DNA of 64,000 nucleotides from Opisthocomus hoazin (lineage: Eukaryota > Chordata > Aves > Opisthocomiformes > Opisthocomidae): positions 4,588,001 to 4,652,000 of the forward strand of contig NC_134436.1 in assembly GCF_030867145.1 (NCBI RefSeq), in the 5' to 3' direction. A program made the translations under genes and the position numbers. The notes beneath the pieces are model-generated. The model saw only the letters and a program-made list of their open reading frames with translations. It had not been told where the DNA came from and ran no database searches. Shown here piece after piece: positions 47,978 through 61,200 of the stretch (its first letter is position 1; every line of letters starts with the position of its first letter).

Positions 47978-50151
47978 ATGTCCCAGCCAACGCCTTCACT
48001 CAGCTCCGCTGCTGCCTGTGTCACCATCCTGCTCAGCTGCGCCTGGCTCTGCTCGGCCGCCCAATTGTCCCCAAGTAAGTGCCTTGTTGGGTCTGGGGGG
48101 TGATGGGCAGGGCAGGGAGGCCTCGCTGGGACACTCCAACATTGTGTCCCCTGATACTTGGAGGGAATAGCTGGGTGTCACGGTGAAAGCTCAGGGCACT
48201 GCTCTGCTGCCTTGCCTGGGTTTCCGTGTTGAAGATCTAAGTGAAGACCTGAAACCCTGCCACTCCTTCCCCTTTAGGCAGCAAAAGTCATGTTACTGCT
48301 CTTGTAATCTGAATTTCCCCTGTTCCCTGGATGTGGAGAGGTGGCAGAGGTTGTGGGAAACTGGTTGGATGTACCTGGGGCCCCCAAGGGCCCGATGTCC
48401 TGGGGACCACCTGAATGGAGCTTTTGGAGCCTGGGGGTGACGTGCAGGGAGCAGAGCCTGGCTGTGTTTTTTTTGCGCAAGCCAGGAAAGGGATTTGATG
48501 GGATGTTGTTTCCCTGGTGTCCTGGGACCTTCCTGTTCTTCACTTCTGTTCTGAGCACACAGTGAAAAGCCTTGAACCACAGGAAGATGGGGAGGTGTGT
48601 GCAGCCCCAGCCGCAGTGGGGGGCCAAGCCGGTGGACTGGCTGGGAGAAGGAGGAGGCAGGAGCCCTGGTGGGAGAACATCTCCTCTCCTGGTGTGGGTG
48701 GCCATATCCCGACCCTGTCCTGGCACCAGTTTCCCATCTTCCCTTTTGATCCTGTTGGGTTACAGGGGACCCGTTGCACTAGGCTCAGTAGGAAGAAGAT
48801 GTTGGCAGAGCTGTGTGTCCCTGCAGCAGGGCATGGGAGCAGAGCCTGCCTGGGCTGTGGGCAGGGTGCCTGGCTGGGCTGGCACCGCCGTGGTGCCGGC
48901 ACCGGATGAGCAGTGCCAACAGCGCAGGACGTGGCGTGGCTCTGCATGGTGAGGGTAGCAGGATGTGGAGGGCTCCCATTCCCTGAGCTGTCCCTGCTGT
49001 GGGGCAGGGAGACGCCAGCTCCTACATTTGCTGAGAGGGGTGACATCTCATGTGTGGTCCAGAGTGGGAATGGTCAGTGGCAGGGGGCTCTCAGATGAGC
49101 CTGATGCTTTTTGTCCTCCACAGTGCGTAACAAAGGGCGAGTCTTGATCCCCCTCAACCCCCAAGAAGAAGTCACATGTCCCAGTGCCTCCGTGGAAGCT
49201 TTTCTCAACAGCACCCTCACCACCCGCCTCCTCCCTGCCCTCTATTCTGTGGTCCTGCTTGTGGGGCTGCCAGCCAATGCTCTGGCCTGCTGGGTCCTGG
49301 TAACAAACTTCAGGAGATGTTCCAGCACCCTCTTCCTGCTCAACCTGGCCAGCGCTGACCTGCTCTTCGTCCTTCTGCTGCCCTTCAAGATCTCCTACCA
49401 CCTCTTGGGCAATCACTGGCTCTTTGGGGACTACCTGTGTCGCACCATGGTGGCCTTTTTCTACGGGAACATGTACAGCTCCATCCTCTTCCTCACCTGC
49501 ATCGGCCTGGAGCGCTACATCTCTGTGGTGCATCCATTCCTGTGGAAAGGCTCCAGCTGGACACGGGGCAAGGCGGGTGTCTGTGTGGGCATCTGGTTGG
49601 TGGTGGGGCTGGGCATGAGCCCTCTGCTCTTGCAGACCCAGACAAGTCACATCTCAAGCCTGAACATCACAACATGCCATGATGTCATCCCACGAAAGGA
49701 TGAGCACGTGTTCTTCATCTACTATTTCCTTTCCCTGGTGGGGCTGGGCTTTGGCTTGCCCTTCGTGCTTATGATCATATCTTACAGCTGCATCCTGGCA
49801 CGGCTGCTGGCTGAGGGGAGACGCTACGGGCAGGTGGTGCGTGTCCTGGTCCTGGTCCTCCTTGTCTTCATCCTCTGCTTCACCCCCAGCAATGTACTGC
49901 TCTTCATCCACTACATGCTGGAGGCCACGGGGTGCCACAACGTCACTTACATCAGGTACACCCTGGCCCTGGCGCTTGGTGCCTTCAACAACTGCTTCGA
50001 TCCCTTTGTCTACTTCTACATCTCCCAGGATTTTCGGAGGTGGATCCGGGGTGCAGGCAGCTGCTGCCTGGGTGGTGTCAAGACCTTGACGGGGAGGACC
50101 TCAGAGAAGGCAGCCTTGCCCCTGAAGTCCAGTCAGCAGGACCAGCTGTAG
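47978..50151 (+). CDS. Proteinase-activated receptor 2-like GPCR, 2 exons, 374 aa
   Basis: Class A GPCR of the protease-activated receptor (PAR) family, switched on when a protease exposes a tethered ligand. Exon 47978-48074 encodes a signal peptide (hydrophobic VTILLSCAWLCSAA) and exon 49124-50151 the rest. The joined frame is 1,125 nt. The two-exon plan with a separate signal exon is the PAR family plan. Visible are the likely cleavage site NKGR/VLIPLN (after R38, like SKGR/SLIGKV of PAR2) followed by acidic PQEE, seven membrane segments, C138-C217 disulphide cysteines, LERY at the end of TM3 (161-164), the PAR hallmark NITTCHDV in loop 2, DPFVYFYISQDFRR after TM7 (closest to PAR2), and palmitoylation candidates CC346-347. 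N61, N213 and N305 are possible glycosylation sites. I know of no PAR gene here in mammals. Orthology is unassigned, so no symbol is given. Confidence 0.9.
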
Positions 50152-50425
50152 ACAAGGCTGGGGAGCACTGGGCTGTGCTTGGTGCCCACCTTGAAGGGCT
50201 GCGCCGTCCCAGGCTGGCAGCAGACTTGGGCAGAAAATTCCACCTTGGATCTGAGGTTCACTAGGACTTTGCCCAGTTTTTCAGTTCCTCCATTGCTGCT
50301 TGTGCCGCCCCCATCCCATGGGTCCCCTAGCTGGGTGCCCGACACTGGCACCCGTGTCTCCCCACCTGCTGCACCCCAGCATCCCTCACCACTCATCCTG
50401 CAGTGACCAAACCCTCCAGAGTACA

Positions 50426-50438
50426 AATAAACTTTATT
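50426..50438. terminator. palindromic bidirectional poly(A) signal
   Basis: AATAAACTTTATT reads AATAAA on both strands. It serves the PAR-like gene (275 bp after its stop) and is available to ARAP3 coming from the other side. Confidence 0.75.
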
Positions 50439-50727
50439 TCTCCCTGCTGGTGGAAGCAACATGTATAAATACCCGAGATGAGCAGGAGCCGTCCTCCATC
50501 GCCAGGTCTACACACCGGGCACACATGGCCAGCCCTGCTTCTGTTGACCCCCATTAAAATATGCCATGCTAGATGCAAGAAGGGAACTGGGAAATGACTT
50601 GGGTGTCCTGACCCTGCCCCATAGGCCCAGCACTGGGGAGAGGACATTGTGTGGTCTTCCTCTGTGCTGGCACCACATGCCCTCCTGCCTGATACCATGA
50701 CGTGCTGCCAAAACATACAGGCAGGCT

Positions 50728-50733
50728 TTTATT
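50728..50733 (-). terminator. ARAP3: proximal ARAP3 poly(A) signal candidate
   Basis: TTTATT on the plus strand gives AATAAA about 295 bp after the ARAP3 stop. It is the nearer of two candidates, the other being the palindrome at 50426-50438. Confidence 0.6.
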
Positions 50734-51025
50734 TTCCCTTTTACTTGCTTCCCTCAGCACTGGGCCTGATGGTAGATGTGCGACCCATGAGCAAGAGCAT
50801 GTGTGGCAGCATCCCCAGCCCTCCCAAGGGTGGGTACCACCTCTTTGCATCCTGGTCCCCACTAGTCCCCTGGTTCCCACCAGTGCCTGCTCCCAGCCCA
50901 GATCCACGGTGAGGAGGAGGAGGAGGACACGGGCTCCATGGTGTGGGAGTGTGGGGTACACATCATCACTGCCACCAGGCATGACTTGACCCCCAGGTCC
51001 CTGGCTGTCCCTTTGCCATGACAGG

Positions 51026-52287
51026 TCATGTCACCTGCTGGCCTGGCCCCGGGGGCTGGCCCTCGTTCTTCCTGAGGATGACATTGCTGAGCTCCTGGGT
51101 GAGTTTGTTGTTGATGGGCGAGGGAGGCTGCATGTTCCTCTTCCTGGGCATCTCCTGGGAGGACTCTGTGCTGGGGCTGCTCCCCAGCACAGCCCCCTGG
51201 TCCCAGTCCCTGGCCAGTGCCAGGGAAGGCTCCATTTTCCTCTCCAGAGAGGCTGTTTTGTTGGGTCTGAGCTCCTGGGCTGGAACTTTGTCGCTCTCCA
51301 GGTTCAAGCCCCTTTCGAGGGACACGGCTTTGGTGACAGAGGGACCCGCCACCTTCTGGGCTGGACTGGCAGGCAGTGAGGAGCGCAGTGCTGTGACTGG
51401 GGGTTGCTCGGGGAACGGGGATGGCTTCTTGGACCTGTCCACGGGGGGCATGGCCGACAGGTCTGCCAACAGCCCCTGCCCCAGCTCCAGCGTGGCCAGC
51501 TCGGGAAAGTTGCCCACCTCCTCGTAGACAGGATCAACATCCGCTTCCTTCTCCTGCTGCTCCTCCAGGGAGTCCTGGTGCATCTTCATGGGCTAGGGGA
51601 GTGCAGGGGATTGGGGTGAGGGGCACTGCCTGCAGCACTCAGCCGTACCCCTCCATGCCCCCTCACCTTGCCCTCCCTGCAGGGGACCCAGCCTCCATCA
51701 GGTCTCTTTGCTCAGACACTGCTACCCTTTCTTTCCCCATTGCTAATGGAGGGTGTTTTGGTCACTGCCAAGGCATGGTCCATGCCACCAGGTTGTGGCA
51801 GCAGCCCAGCATCCCTTGGCAGAGGTGGTCCGGGCTGGGGAGGGCAGATGGGTGCCCAGGCAAAGCACAAAGCCAGGCGATGTGAGGTCCATCCAGGTGG
51901 CCACCGTGGAAATAACCTGATGGCAAGGAGGACACAAACCTATTTTCTCACATTTCTTACGTTCAGCTCCTCTGGGCAATATTAAGCCCAACGGCAGAGG
52001 TGCTGGGAGCTGGGCTGGACTGTTGTGGCTTTGCTTGCATACACTGGGACCATTCAGGAACCCCCAGTCCTGGGTGTGGGACACACAGAGCAATGGGCAC
52101 CCCCCTCCTCTGCCACACAATGTGGGGAGGATGGCCTGGACACGTCTCTGAGTGCAGGTGGGATGCTGCAGGCAAGCCCTTGCCGCCGTAACCGGGAGGC
52201 ATGGCGCAAAGCCAGCAACGGATGCACTCCACGCGTGTGGGTACTTACAAAGAACATGGACAAAGTCCTTCGTGTGTGCAGGCGGCG
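51026..52287 (-). CDS. ARAP3: ARAP3 exons for C-terminal tail
   Basis: Exons 52249-52287 (RRLHTRRTLSMFF) and 51026-51592 (188 codons, then stop). The tail keeps one DPVYEEVGNFPEL tyrosine motif, where human ARAP3 has two close repeats (EEPVYEEPVYEEV). It then diverges into Ser/Pro/Lys-rich sequence and ends with KLTQELSNVILRKNE, similar to the human QELSSLILRKGE. Confidence 0.94.
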
Positions 52288-55200
52288 CTAGAAACAGAGG
52301 AGACAGGCAGAGGTAAGCATGTGATAGCACAGAGCAGGGTCACAGATGCCTCGGCAGGCAGAAGACAGGCAGTGGGGCACAGCATCCCATGTGTCCACAC
52401 AGCCCTGCACACACGGAGAGCTGCCACGGACACAAGCACAGCATGCAGCACGCACACGCTGGTGAGCACAGGGACACACACCCAAAGCATCCATCGATGC
52501 CAGGCGGCGTGCACCCGCCCCCGGGGCCCTGGGGTGGGCGCGTGGTCTCGGGAGGGGTGCCTGGACCTGGGTGGGCGCAGGAGCACTCATGGGCAGGGTA
52601 ACTGTGGGGGATTTACCAGGGTCTGGTTGGCAGAGAGCATGGTGGCGTCGGTGCTGTCCCCATGCAGCGGCACCAGTGGCATTGTGCCGAACTTCTGCTT
52701 GGCGAGGTCGGAGGAGGAGCGCCGGCGCATGATCACAGGGCGCAGGTCATCATGCTGTGCACAAGGACAGGGCAGGGAGGAGGGTCATGCCCTGCCAGTC
52801 CCCTCCTGTCCCACGGCCAGCACAGCCAGCCTGCACCCACCTGAGCCTTGAGGATGCTGGTGGTCCAGTCCCACAGCTCAGCCTGCCCCGAGCACACCAG
52901 GTACCTGCAGAGGAGTCAGCTGAGAAGCTGCCAGGGAGCAGGACTGGCAGCACCCAGGTCCCCTTGTCACCTTTCCTGTGAGCCCAGGGCTGCCAGGTAC
53001 AGCTACACACAGGGGGCTGCACCTCTGAAACTTCCTGCATGCCCAGATTTCTGCTTCCAGGCAAGGTGAGAGCTTGCCAGGTACCCGTGAGCCACCTCAG
53101 CTCAGCTGTTCTTGCTGCCCTGTGAAGAACATCTCAGCCCCATGCTGGTGGCAGGTGATGTGCTCAGCCGCTGTCCCAGCATTGCCAGTGCAAGTGAAAT
53201 GGGGACAGGATCAGCAGGGTGCACGGTGTGCCTTGACAGACAACGGTGCCAGGGAGGTCGGGGCAGGGAGCCCAGCTCAGTGCAGGGTGCAGGATCACCT
53301 GGTGTTGGGTGCACAGGGACACGGAGCCATGCTGGGTGAAGGCTGGCAGGCAGCACAGCCATGTGGGTGGCATGCACACCCAGGCAGGGTGGGCAGGTCC
53401 CTCTGGAGCCCAGAGCTTGCAAGACATGTCTCCCAGGGGTGCTGGTGTGGGTGGGGAGGTAGGAAGGGTGTGTGGTATGGAGATGGGTTGCTTATAGAGC
53501 CTGGCCCCGAGCTTGTTCCAGGGAGCATGTGGCCACACCACTCTGTCACTCGAATGCCCCAGTGAGGCACCAGCTCTGGTCTGACTCCCAGGGCCCTGTA
53601 GCACTGCCCATGGCTGTCCAAGTCCCATTAAAACTGGGGACAGGTCTCAACGTCCCCCCAGCCCTAGGATGGCAGGGGCAGATACTCACAGCTGCTGTTT
53701 GTCCAGGGTCAGCGTGAAACCCCACCTGCAGAAAGGAAGAGACAGACTGTGGGGCAGAACTGCCCAGCTCAGACACCGCCTGGGGTCCATGGGCAGTGGG
53801 GTGGGGGGTTGAGCTCGCCCCATGGGCCCAGGCTTGTCATGGCTTTGGGTCCCAGTGGGGCTTGGCATGGCCCGAGCAGCTGGGTTCGTGTTCTGGGGGC
53901 AGGGACTGAGGGATGCATGCCCCAGGGCCACGGCCAGGAGAGGTCCCACTTACTGGGCTGGTGGCTTCAGCTTCTTTCTAATGCCCATGTAAACCTTGGC
54001 TGCATCCAGGGGCCACTCGCGCTCTGGCTTGGCACTCTGGGGAAGGAAAGCCATTGTGTCAGCCCAGCTAGATGCCAGCCTCCCTACCACGAGGACAGCC
54101 ACCACCGTGCCACTGCTGTCCCCAGACTCCCGCTCCCTGCTTCCCCTCCCTGGGGCACAGGTCCATCCCTGCAGCATCCCCCGAGTACCCTCTTCTCCTT
54201 GAGCAGCAGCAGACTTCGGTCCCGGATGACAAAGTAGCGCTCCTGAAACTTGTTCCCCAGCAGTTTAGGGGGTTCCTCACGGCATTTCAGCAGCCCACAC
54301 TTGGGGGTCTCGCGCTTGGCACCTGTCCAGCGTAGGGAGAGGGGGATCAGGGAGATTGGGAGCATGTGAGCGTGGCTGGGGTACTGCAGGAAGATCCAAC
54401 TGTGGGTCTCAGGGATGTGCCCCTGATGGTTGCAGGGCAGTGGCCAGGGCAAGGGGAAGCTCAGGCAGATCTGTCCCCTGCTGGGGGCACCCTGAGGGGC
54501 TGGGACCCTTTGTGATTACCTTACCTGTGAAGAGACAGCTGCCCTCACCAATGGGGACCTTCCTCACCAGCAGGTACGCAGCACTGGGTTCTGGGAGCTT
54601 GCACCACTGCAAAGCTTGCTCCAGCACCTTCTCCTTGGGGTGCAGGGGCCGCTCTGGGGAGGCAAGGACACTCTCACTGCTGTGTCTCCTCCATTGTGCC
54701 AATCCCCGTCCTCCCTGCCCCCAGCAGCAAGCTGCCCTCTGTCCCATACCCCACACCTCCTCCTCACCAACCGGGTTGCTCAGAGAGCATGTCCCTGTAC
54801 CATACCCACCACACTCACCCAGCTCCCCGTTCTCCAGGACCTCGAAGGTCAGCCAGATGTCCAGGCTGGCTGCCACATTGCGCATCTCCAGCACCTGGTT
54901 GGTAAGCTCCTCTGCCGTCATCGTGGGGGACACCTGAGGCCGGACACATGGGGAGCTGCAGTGGGTGGTGGTAGGATGGGTCCCAGGGACAGACTGCGCT
55001 AGAAGCCTCTGTCCTTCCTCCCTTCCTCTAGCATGGCCCTCCTTTGGGACTCACCTTCAGGGTGACGCAACAGTCGGGCAGCTTCTGCTCCAGGTAAACC
55101 TCGATGATGAGGTCCCCTGCCTGTGAGAGCTGGGGGAAGAGTGGGTGGCATTGGTGCCATGCTGGCATGGGTGCTGTGAACATCCCTTCTCCCCAGGGGC

Positions 55201-58200
55201 TGGTGATGGTGTCCCATGGAGCTGGGGCTGCTGCTCTCCTGGGGAGGAGCCTCAAGATGATGGGCAAAGGGGAGACAAGTGTGGGGGAAGGTCCTTCCCC
55301 AAATTTCTGCTGTGGGACAGCGGAAACCCAGGGTGGGCAGCTGGGAGTGTCCCCAACCTCCAGGCTCTCCCACCAGCCCAGGGTCCTTGATGTGGTGGAG
55401 GCTGGCAAACACATCCTTAGTACCTGAGTGTCCTTCCAGGTGGTGATCAGACTGTTCTCCAGATCCATCTGCGATACCTGGTCCTCGTCAATCTGCCAGA
55501 TAAAGGGCACATGGGGTGAAAGGGGAGACACATGGTGTCAACGTGGACAGCAATATGGCTTGAGGACACATGGCCAGGACAGAGGCATGCAAGAGGAGGT
55601 GGAGGTGGGCAGTATTGAGGGGAGATACAAAGTGAGATGGACAGAGACGTTGCGGAGGGGGGTGGCAAGGCCCTTGCAGGGATCTTACGTTGAAGACGTT
55701 GACATAGTTGTCAATGAGGTCTTCCATCACCTTGACCTCGTGCTCCCCTTTGCCATCAGTCTGGAAGAGGCTGGGTGCGAAAAGCAGTGACAGGTTCTTG
55801 GTGCTCATCTGGTTGAGGTCTGCACATTTCTGCACCCTGGGGCAAGGAGCACAGGGGTGAGGGGCTGGCCCCGCTGTGGGTGGGGTTTCAGCCCCAGCCA
55901 CCCTCCTCTGCCTCATACAAACTCACCTGAAAAACAGCCCGTTTTTACCCTGCTCCCCAACTCCCCAGGAGGGGGAACTTGAAGCCAGGCAGTTCCTGTT
56001 TCCAGGACTTCCAGCTGCCACCAAACCAGACAACAGCCCGCCCCCCCCCCCTTCCCGTCATGCTCTGAGTCAGGGATGGGAATTTGTTTTGTTCCCTCAT
56101 TTTTGGGCACTGGTGAAGTTTACATCCTTTGAGGGTGTGTCACCTACTCCTGGACATCCTCCCAGTCTCTCCTGCTGCAGAATGGCTTTGGGAATATTTG
56201 AGGTGTCCCAGAGCAATGTCCTCTAGCACACCCCAGCACTGAACTGGGGGGCTGGTGGGGCAGGGCACAGGCACTGGGCTTTTCCTGGCTTGCAGTGATG
56301 GGACACAGCATTCCCTGCATGGTGGGGAGACCCCATGCTTCTGGCTGGCTGTGGGGACTCTGGCTGGACCAGGGAACCCTGCAGGAAGGTGGCCCACTGA
56401 CCGGTAGAGGTGCCCGATGAGCGCAGCCAGGGTCTTGTGGTTGAGGCGAGGCAGGCGATGAATGAGCTCCTTGTACCGCTCCAGGCGCTGGGGCTTTGAG
56501 GAGATTTCTGGAGGAAGTAAAATGTGTCATGGACCATTGCTGAGTCTGGTGGACACGGAGCTGACATGGCACCAGGGCTGGGACCAAAACCCTGTCCCAA
56601 GGGACATCGACCCCAAGGGGGCCCTGGCAGGCGTCCCAGTGTGGGAGAAGGGGTTGGGTGAAGGAGGTACCTGCAGCCTCCTTCCACTGTGGGTGCAGCT
56701 CCAGAGTGAAGACAGGGTCCTCCAGCTCACGGAAGAACCTCTTCAGCACATCAGTGACATCCTCAATGAAGTTGTCGTTGATGCGCAGCTTGACGTTGCG
56801 GGCGTCCCGCCGAAACTCCTCCATCAGTACCTTGATCCGGGACTTGGCTCCGTTCTTGCGGTAAATCCCTTCATGCCGCAGCCCTGGGGCAGGGACATAG
56901 GGTCGTGGGGGCTCAATCCTGCCCTGAGAGACCCCAGTGGGGCTGGTGCCCCAAGAGTGGTGCCTCTTGCCCAGACCCCTGGCTGCTATGTGTGTGCCAG
57001 AGGATGCTCCAGCTTTGCTGCTGCAATGCTGGGCTCACCATACTGTGTGATGAAAGCAATACAGCTGTCCACGATGATGGGGATGTCCCCCCGGCTCAGC
57101 TGCTGGTCCCGTAGTGCATTACCCCGGCCCCCCGCTGATGCCTGGATGTCGGCGTACCATGCTGCCGAGTCTGCTCGCGACAAGCCCTGCAGGTAAAATG
57201 TCCTGAGAACGACAAGGGCAGAGAAGAGGGAATGAAGGTTGCCTAGGGGAGGCGGGTTATTCCCTCCTGCCCATAAACAGAGCCTGCCTCGGGGACAGGG
57301 AGTAAGGCACAGCCAGACAGAGCCGGGGGACATCCTACCCCAGTGAGAGACCCCTGGCTGGGGTGACCTGTGTAAGCCCCTTGGCCACAGCCCTGCTGTC
57401 CTAGTAGCATCCCCACCAAGGGTTTGGGATCACCCACGCTTGAGTGCCTTCGCCCCGGGCAGCCTGCTGAGGTTGCTTGGCTCATTCCCTCAGCCAGGAC
57501 TCACCTCCCCATCTCCACCAGGATCAGCAGCTCCTTCTTCTCTGGGGTGTCCGTGGGGGGAACCAGACCTGCATTGGGGTAAGAAGTAGAGAGGTCAGAG
57601 CCATGCACGGTCACCCACCACATGCTGCCTGTCCTGGGCTGCGGCAGGGCACTCACTGAGCTCCTGCAGCCGTCGGAGGTTAATGCTGTCCTCAGCCCCA
57701 TCATCCTCGGTGGGACAGATGAAGAGGTGAGCTTTCTGCAGGATGAAGAAGGCCTGCTGCCACTGCTCGGGGTTGAGCATGCACTTGTAGCGCAGCTGGC
57801 CCACGCGCTGGAACTCGTAGCCAAGCAGGCAATGACAGCTCACAGGCGTGAACCACTGCGGGATGGAGCAAAAGATGAGCCAGGTAAAGACAGGGCTTGG
57901 CCCCCAAACACAGACCCTCATGAGGATGGGGGCAGGTTGCCAGGGTGGATGGGAGCCCCTGCAAAAGGAAGGAGGGTGCTTGCCACAGAGAGAGAAGAAT
58001 GTTGGTAGCTGGGAGGAATCACAACAGGGAAACAGGGACAGAGCCCAGGGACCCACCAGCAGCATGGGGTGCCAGGGCTGGGGCTGGCTCACCTTGCCAA
58101 TGGCATTGGCCCAGGCTTGCAACGTCTCAGGCCCATCGGTTCCCAGCTGCTGCACTTTTTCCCCAGTGAGGAAGAGCTCGAGTGTGAAGCGAAACCTGCA

Positions 58201-61200
58201 GAGGACAAACCAGTCCATCAGGGCAGCCCTCCATCCCGAACCTGCACCCAGAGCCAGACCAGACCATTACACCAAGCAGGGAGCAATGCCCATCCCTGCC
58301 CTCTGCGTGCCCACAGGCTCTCTGGGATGCGATGGGGGCACGGCTGGGAGTACCTTTCAGTGGCGCCAGGGCTGGTGAGCGCCTGGGCTCTGCTCACACC
58401 CAGGGAGATGAGGTCCCTGCTGTCAATGTGACCCAGGGGCTCGGTGCATTTCTCTGTCTCGAAGAAGAGCAAGGCTCTCTCCAGGGAGCACCAAGTGCGC
58501 TGGAAGTCTGTGGGACCAGGGGGTCAGCAGTGCTGGGGTGGGCACCTCACTGGCTGCCCTCCCATGCTCCCTATGCTTACCCTCTTTGCTTTTCTTGGCA
58601 CCTGGGAGCTTTGGGGGGGCTGTGGCCCGATACAGGTACCCACTGTGCGTCACTGGCTGCGTGATCTCATTGTAGACGCCCTCCGGACCTGGCTCCCGCG
58701 TGTGAGGGTCCCCTGTGGGGAACAGTGCTGAAAGCAGGGTGGGAGCAGGCACTCATCAAAGCATGGGTACCAGAGGGGCAGAAAGACCCCACCCATGCAG
58801 ATGTAGGCAAAGCGGTGTGCCAGGCATGGGGTTCCCTGGAAAGGGGCTCCAGTGGAACCCGCCACCTTGCCCCCAAAAGAGGGCTACAGTGGGGCAGGTG
58901 GGTCCCCCAGGCAACCACAACACCTGATGCCCTGGCTGTCCCCAGCCTTGGGGCGTGCTGTGGGGGGTAGGAAGAACGCCCCCCATCACAGTCAGATGGG
59001 GCTTGAGGGTCCTTGTTACCTGGATGGTTCCTGGGCCTTTTGCTCTCTGGTCCCCACCAAAGATCAACCCCAGGCGCCATCTCACAGGCAGTGGGGTCAG
59101 CCGTCAGCCCAGCCTCTGAGGATGAGAAGAACTGCAGGATGGTCTTGAGTAGGGCTGGTCCTGTCACTGCAGCACACAGTGCCTGGGATGAGACAGGAGC
59201 CCTTAGGGACCATGTCCTGGCTCATGGAGACCCCTAGCCCACGGATAGGGATGCTTTAAGGCAGGCATAGCGGGGCACAACCTCCCACCTGAGCCCCTGG
59301 GACTGCCTGGCACAGGGGTGCAGGTGCACAGAGCCAAGCAGGAGGTGTTGGCGTCTCAGATCCAGAGCTCTGGGATGGTTCTCAGCACCCCAGCATCCTG
59401 CCTGCACCCCGAGGTGACCCCTACCTGGAGCACATCCTCCTGAGTTGCATAGTGGGGATGGGGCAGGCGGTACCGTCCCTCGCGGTACTTGCGGGAGATG
59501 AAGCCCCGTCTCTGCTCAGCACTGGCATCGGGGTAGAGGGCCTCAGCAGCGGGGAGGCGGGCGGCCCAAAACCGGTTGGCTCGGTCATTTCCAAGCACAA
59601 TGAAGAGCTGCAGGAAAGTGTGATGGTCATGGTGAGCACCAGGGTCAGCCAGGAGGAGCAGGATGCCCAGCGTCCCTGCGTTTTGAGGGAGGCTGTGGGG
59701 CTACTGCCCTGCCCAGGGAAGCAGACTGGCCCCTAAGCATGCCATGCAAGCCCCAGCACCCTGCCCTGAGTGCCTCTACCTGTACAATTTCATTGGACCA
59801 TACGCTGGTATCAAGCTTCAGACTTTGTACCTTGGAAATGTTGGAGCCCAGGCTGCGGTGCTGCCCTGTGGGGAGCAGGAGAGTGAGCACCCCTTGATCC
59901 TGCCAGGGGAATTGGCACCCAAGTCTCACCTATAACCCAGCCAGCACCCTGCCTGCCCAGGCAGGCCCAGTCTGCACCCATCGGGACCCCTATGTGCCCC
60001 CCAGGGAGAGGTACTGGCCTGCACACTGCTTGCAGATGACCACGCACAGGTTGATGGATGCCCAGTCTGGATTCTGAGCCCAGCAGTCCGCACAGTATTT
60101 GTTGGCTTTGTTGGACCAGATCTTCTCTGCTACCTCGTAGTCGTAGAGCATCTCGGCTATGGCCTCCTGCAGGGCCTCCATCCACTCCCGCTTCTCCCGC
60201 TCTGACTCCGCTACAAAGCTATGAGCACCAGCACAGCTGAAACTCAGGGGCCTGGAGCTCTCAGCACCTGGGTCCAGCACCCAGCTTCTCCCTCCACCTT
60301 GTCCCACCCAGACTCCTGGGATACCTGAATATTTTGAAGGGGGTGATGAGCTCGAAGCTGCGGTTCTTGGCTTCGCGGATGGTGGAGCCACGCATCTCGA
60401 TCAAGCAGATGCCAATGCCCATTTTAAAGAACTGCAATTCAGAATGACACTGTGGCTGCAGTGGACACACCACACTGGACATGCTCGTGATGCTGTGGCT
60501 GGAGTCAGAGACCTGCACCTGGTACCCACACTCCCATCATTGCTCTGCTTGGACCAGTCAGACGTGGTACCCTGTCACATTACTCAGCCATCCCATGTGG
60601 GCTGACCTAAAGCATTCAGCAAGTATATTAAGCCTTAAAATGAAAGGCTTGTTCTGTCCACAGCCCCTGAAACCCGGCCAATCAGATCCCTCTGTTTTGG
60701 GGATTGGAGTCCACGTTGAGTCAGATGCACTCAAAAAGCAAATATCAACTTGAGCAAAACCCACAGAGGTTTGATGCTGCTTACCACACACCAGGCAAAC
60801 TGGAAATGAGGTGACTGGGAAAAAAACAAGGGTGCTGAGAAAATTCAGCAGGCTGGAGGTGGGGATTTCCATGGGCAGTGGGCAGGGTGCGACGGGTCAA
60901 CAGAGACCTGCTGCCTCCCATTGGGCAAGCCCATGTTGCAGCAGGTATGTTTGCTGGTGATTTCATGGTCATTGGTCCACCTGTCCTGTGATGGACTGGG
61001 ATGCTTTGCTGCGGCTGAGACCTAAGCGCCGGGCAGAGATGAAGATACTTTGGCTATAGGGAGGACATTGGGAAAGCGATCCTCTCCTGGCACTTGCTGC
61101 ATCTCCAAGTCTAAGCTCTCACCGTACAGCTGCCCTGTGCAGGATCTCCAGCTTCCCTCTCCACCATTTCCTTTCTCCTGCCCATCATTTTCCTTTCTAC

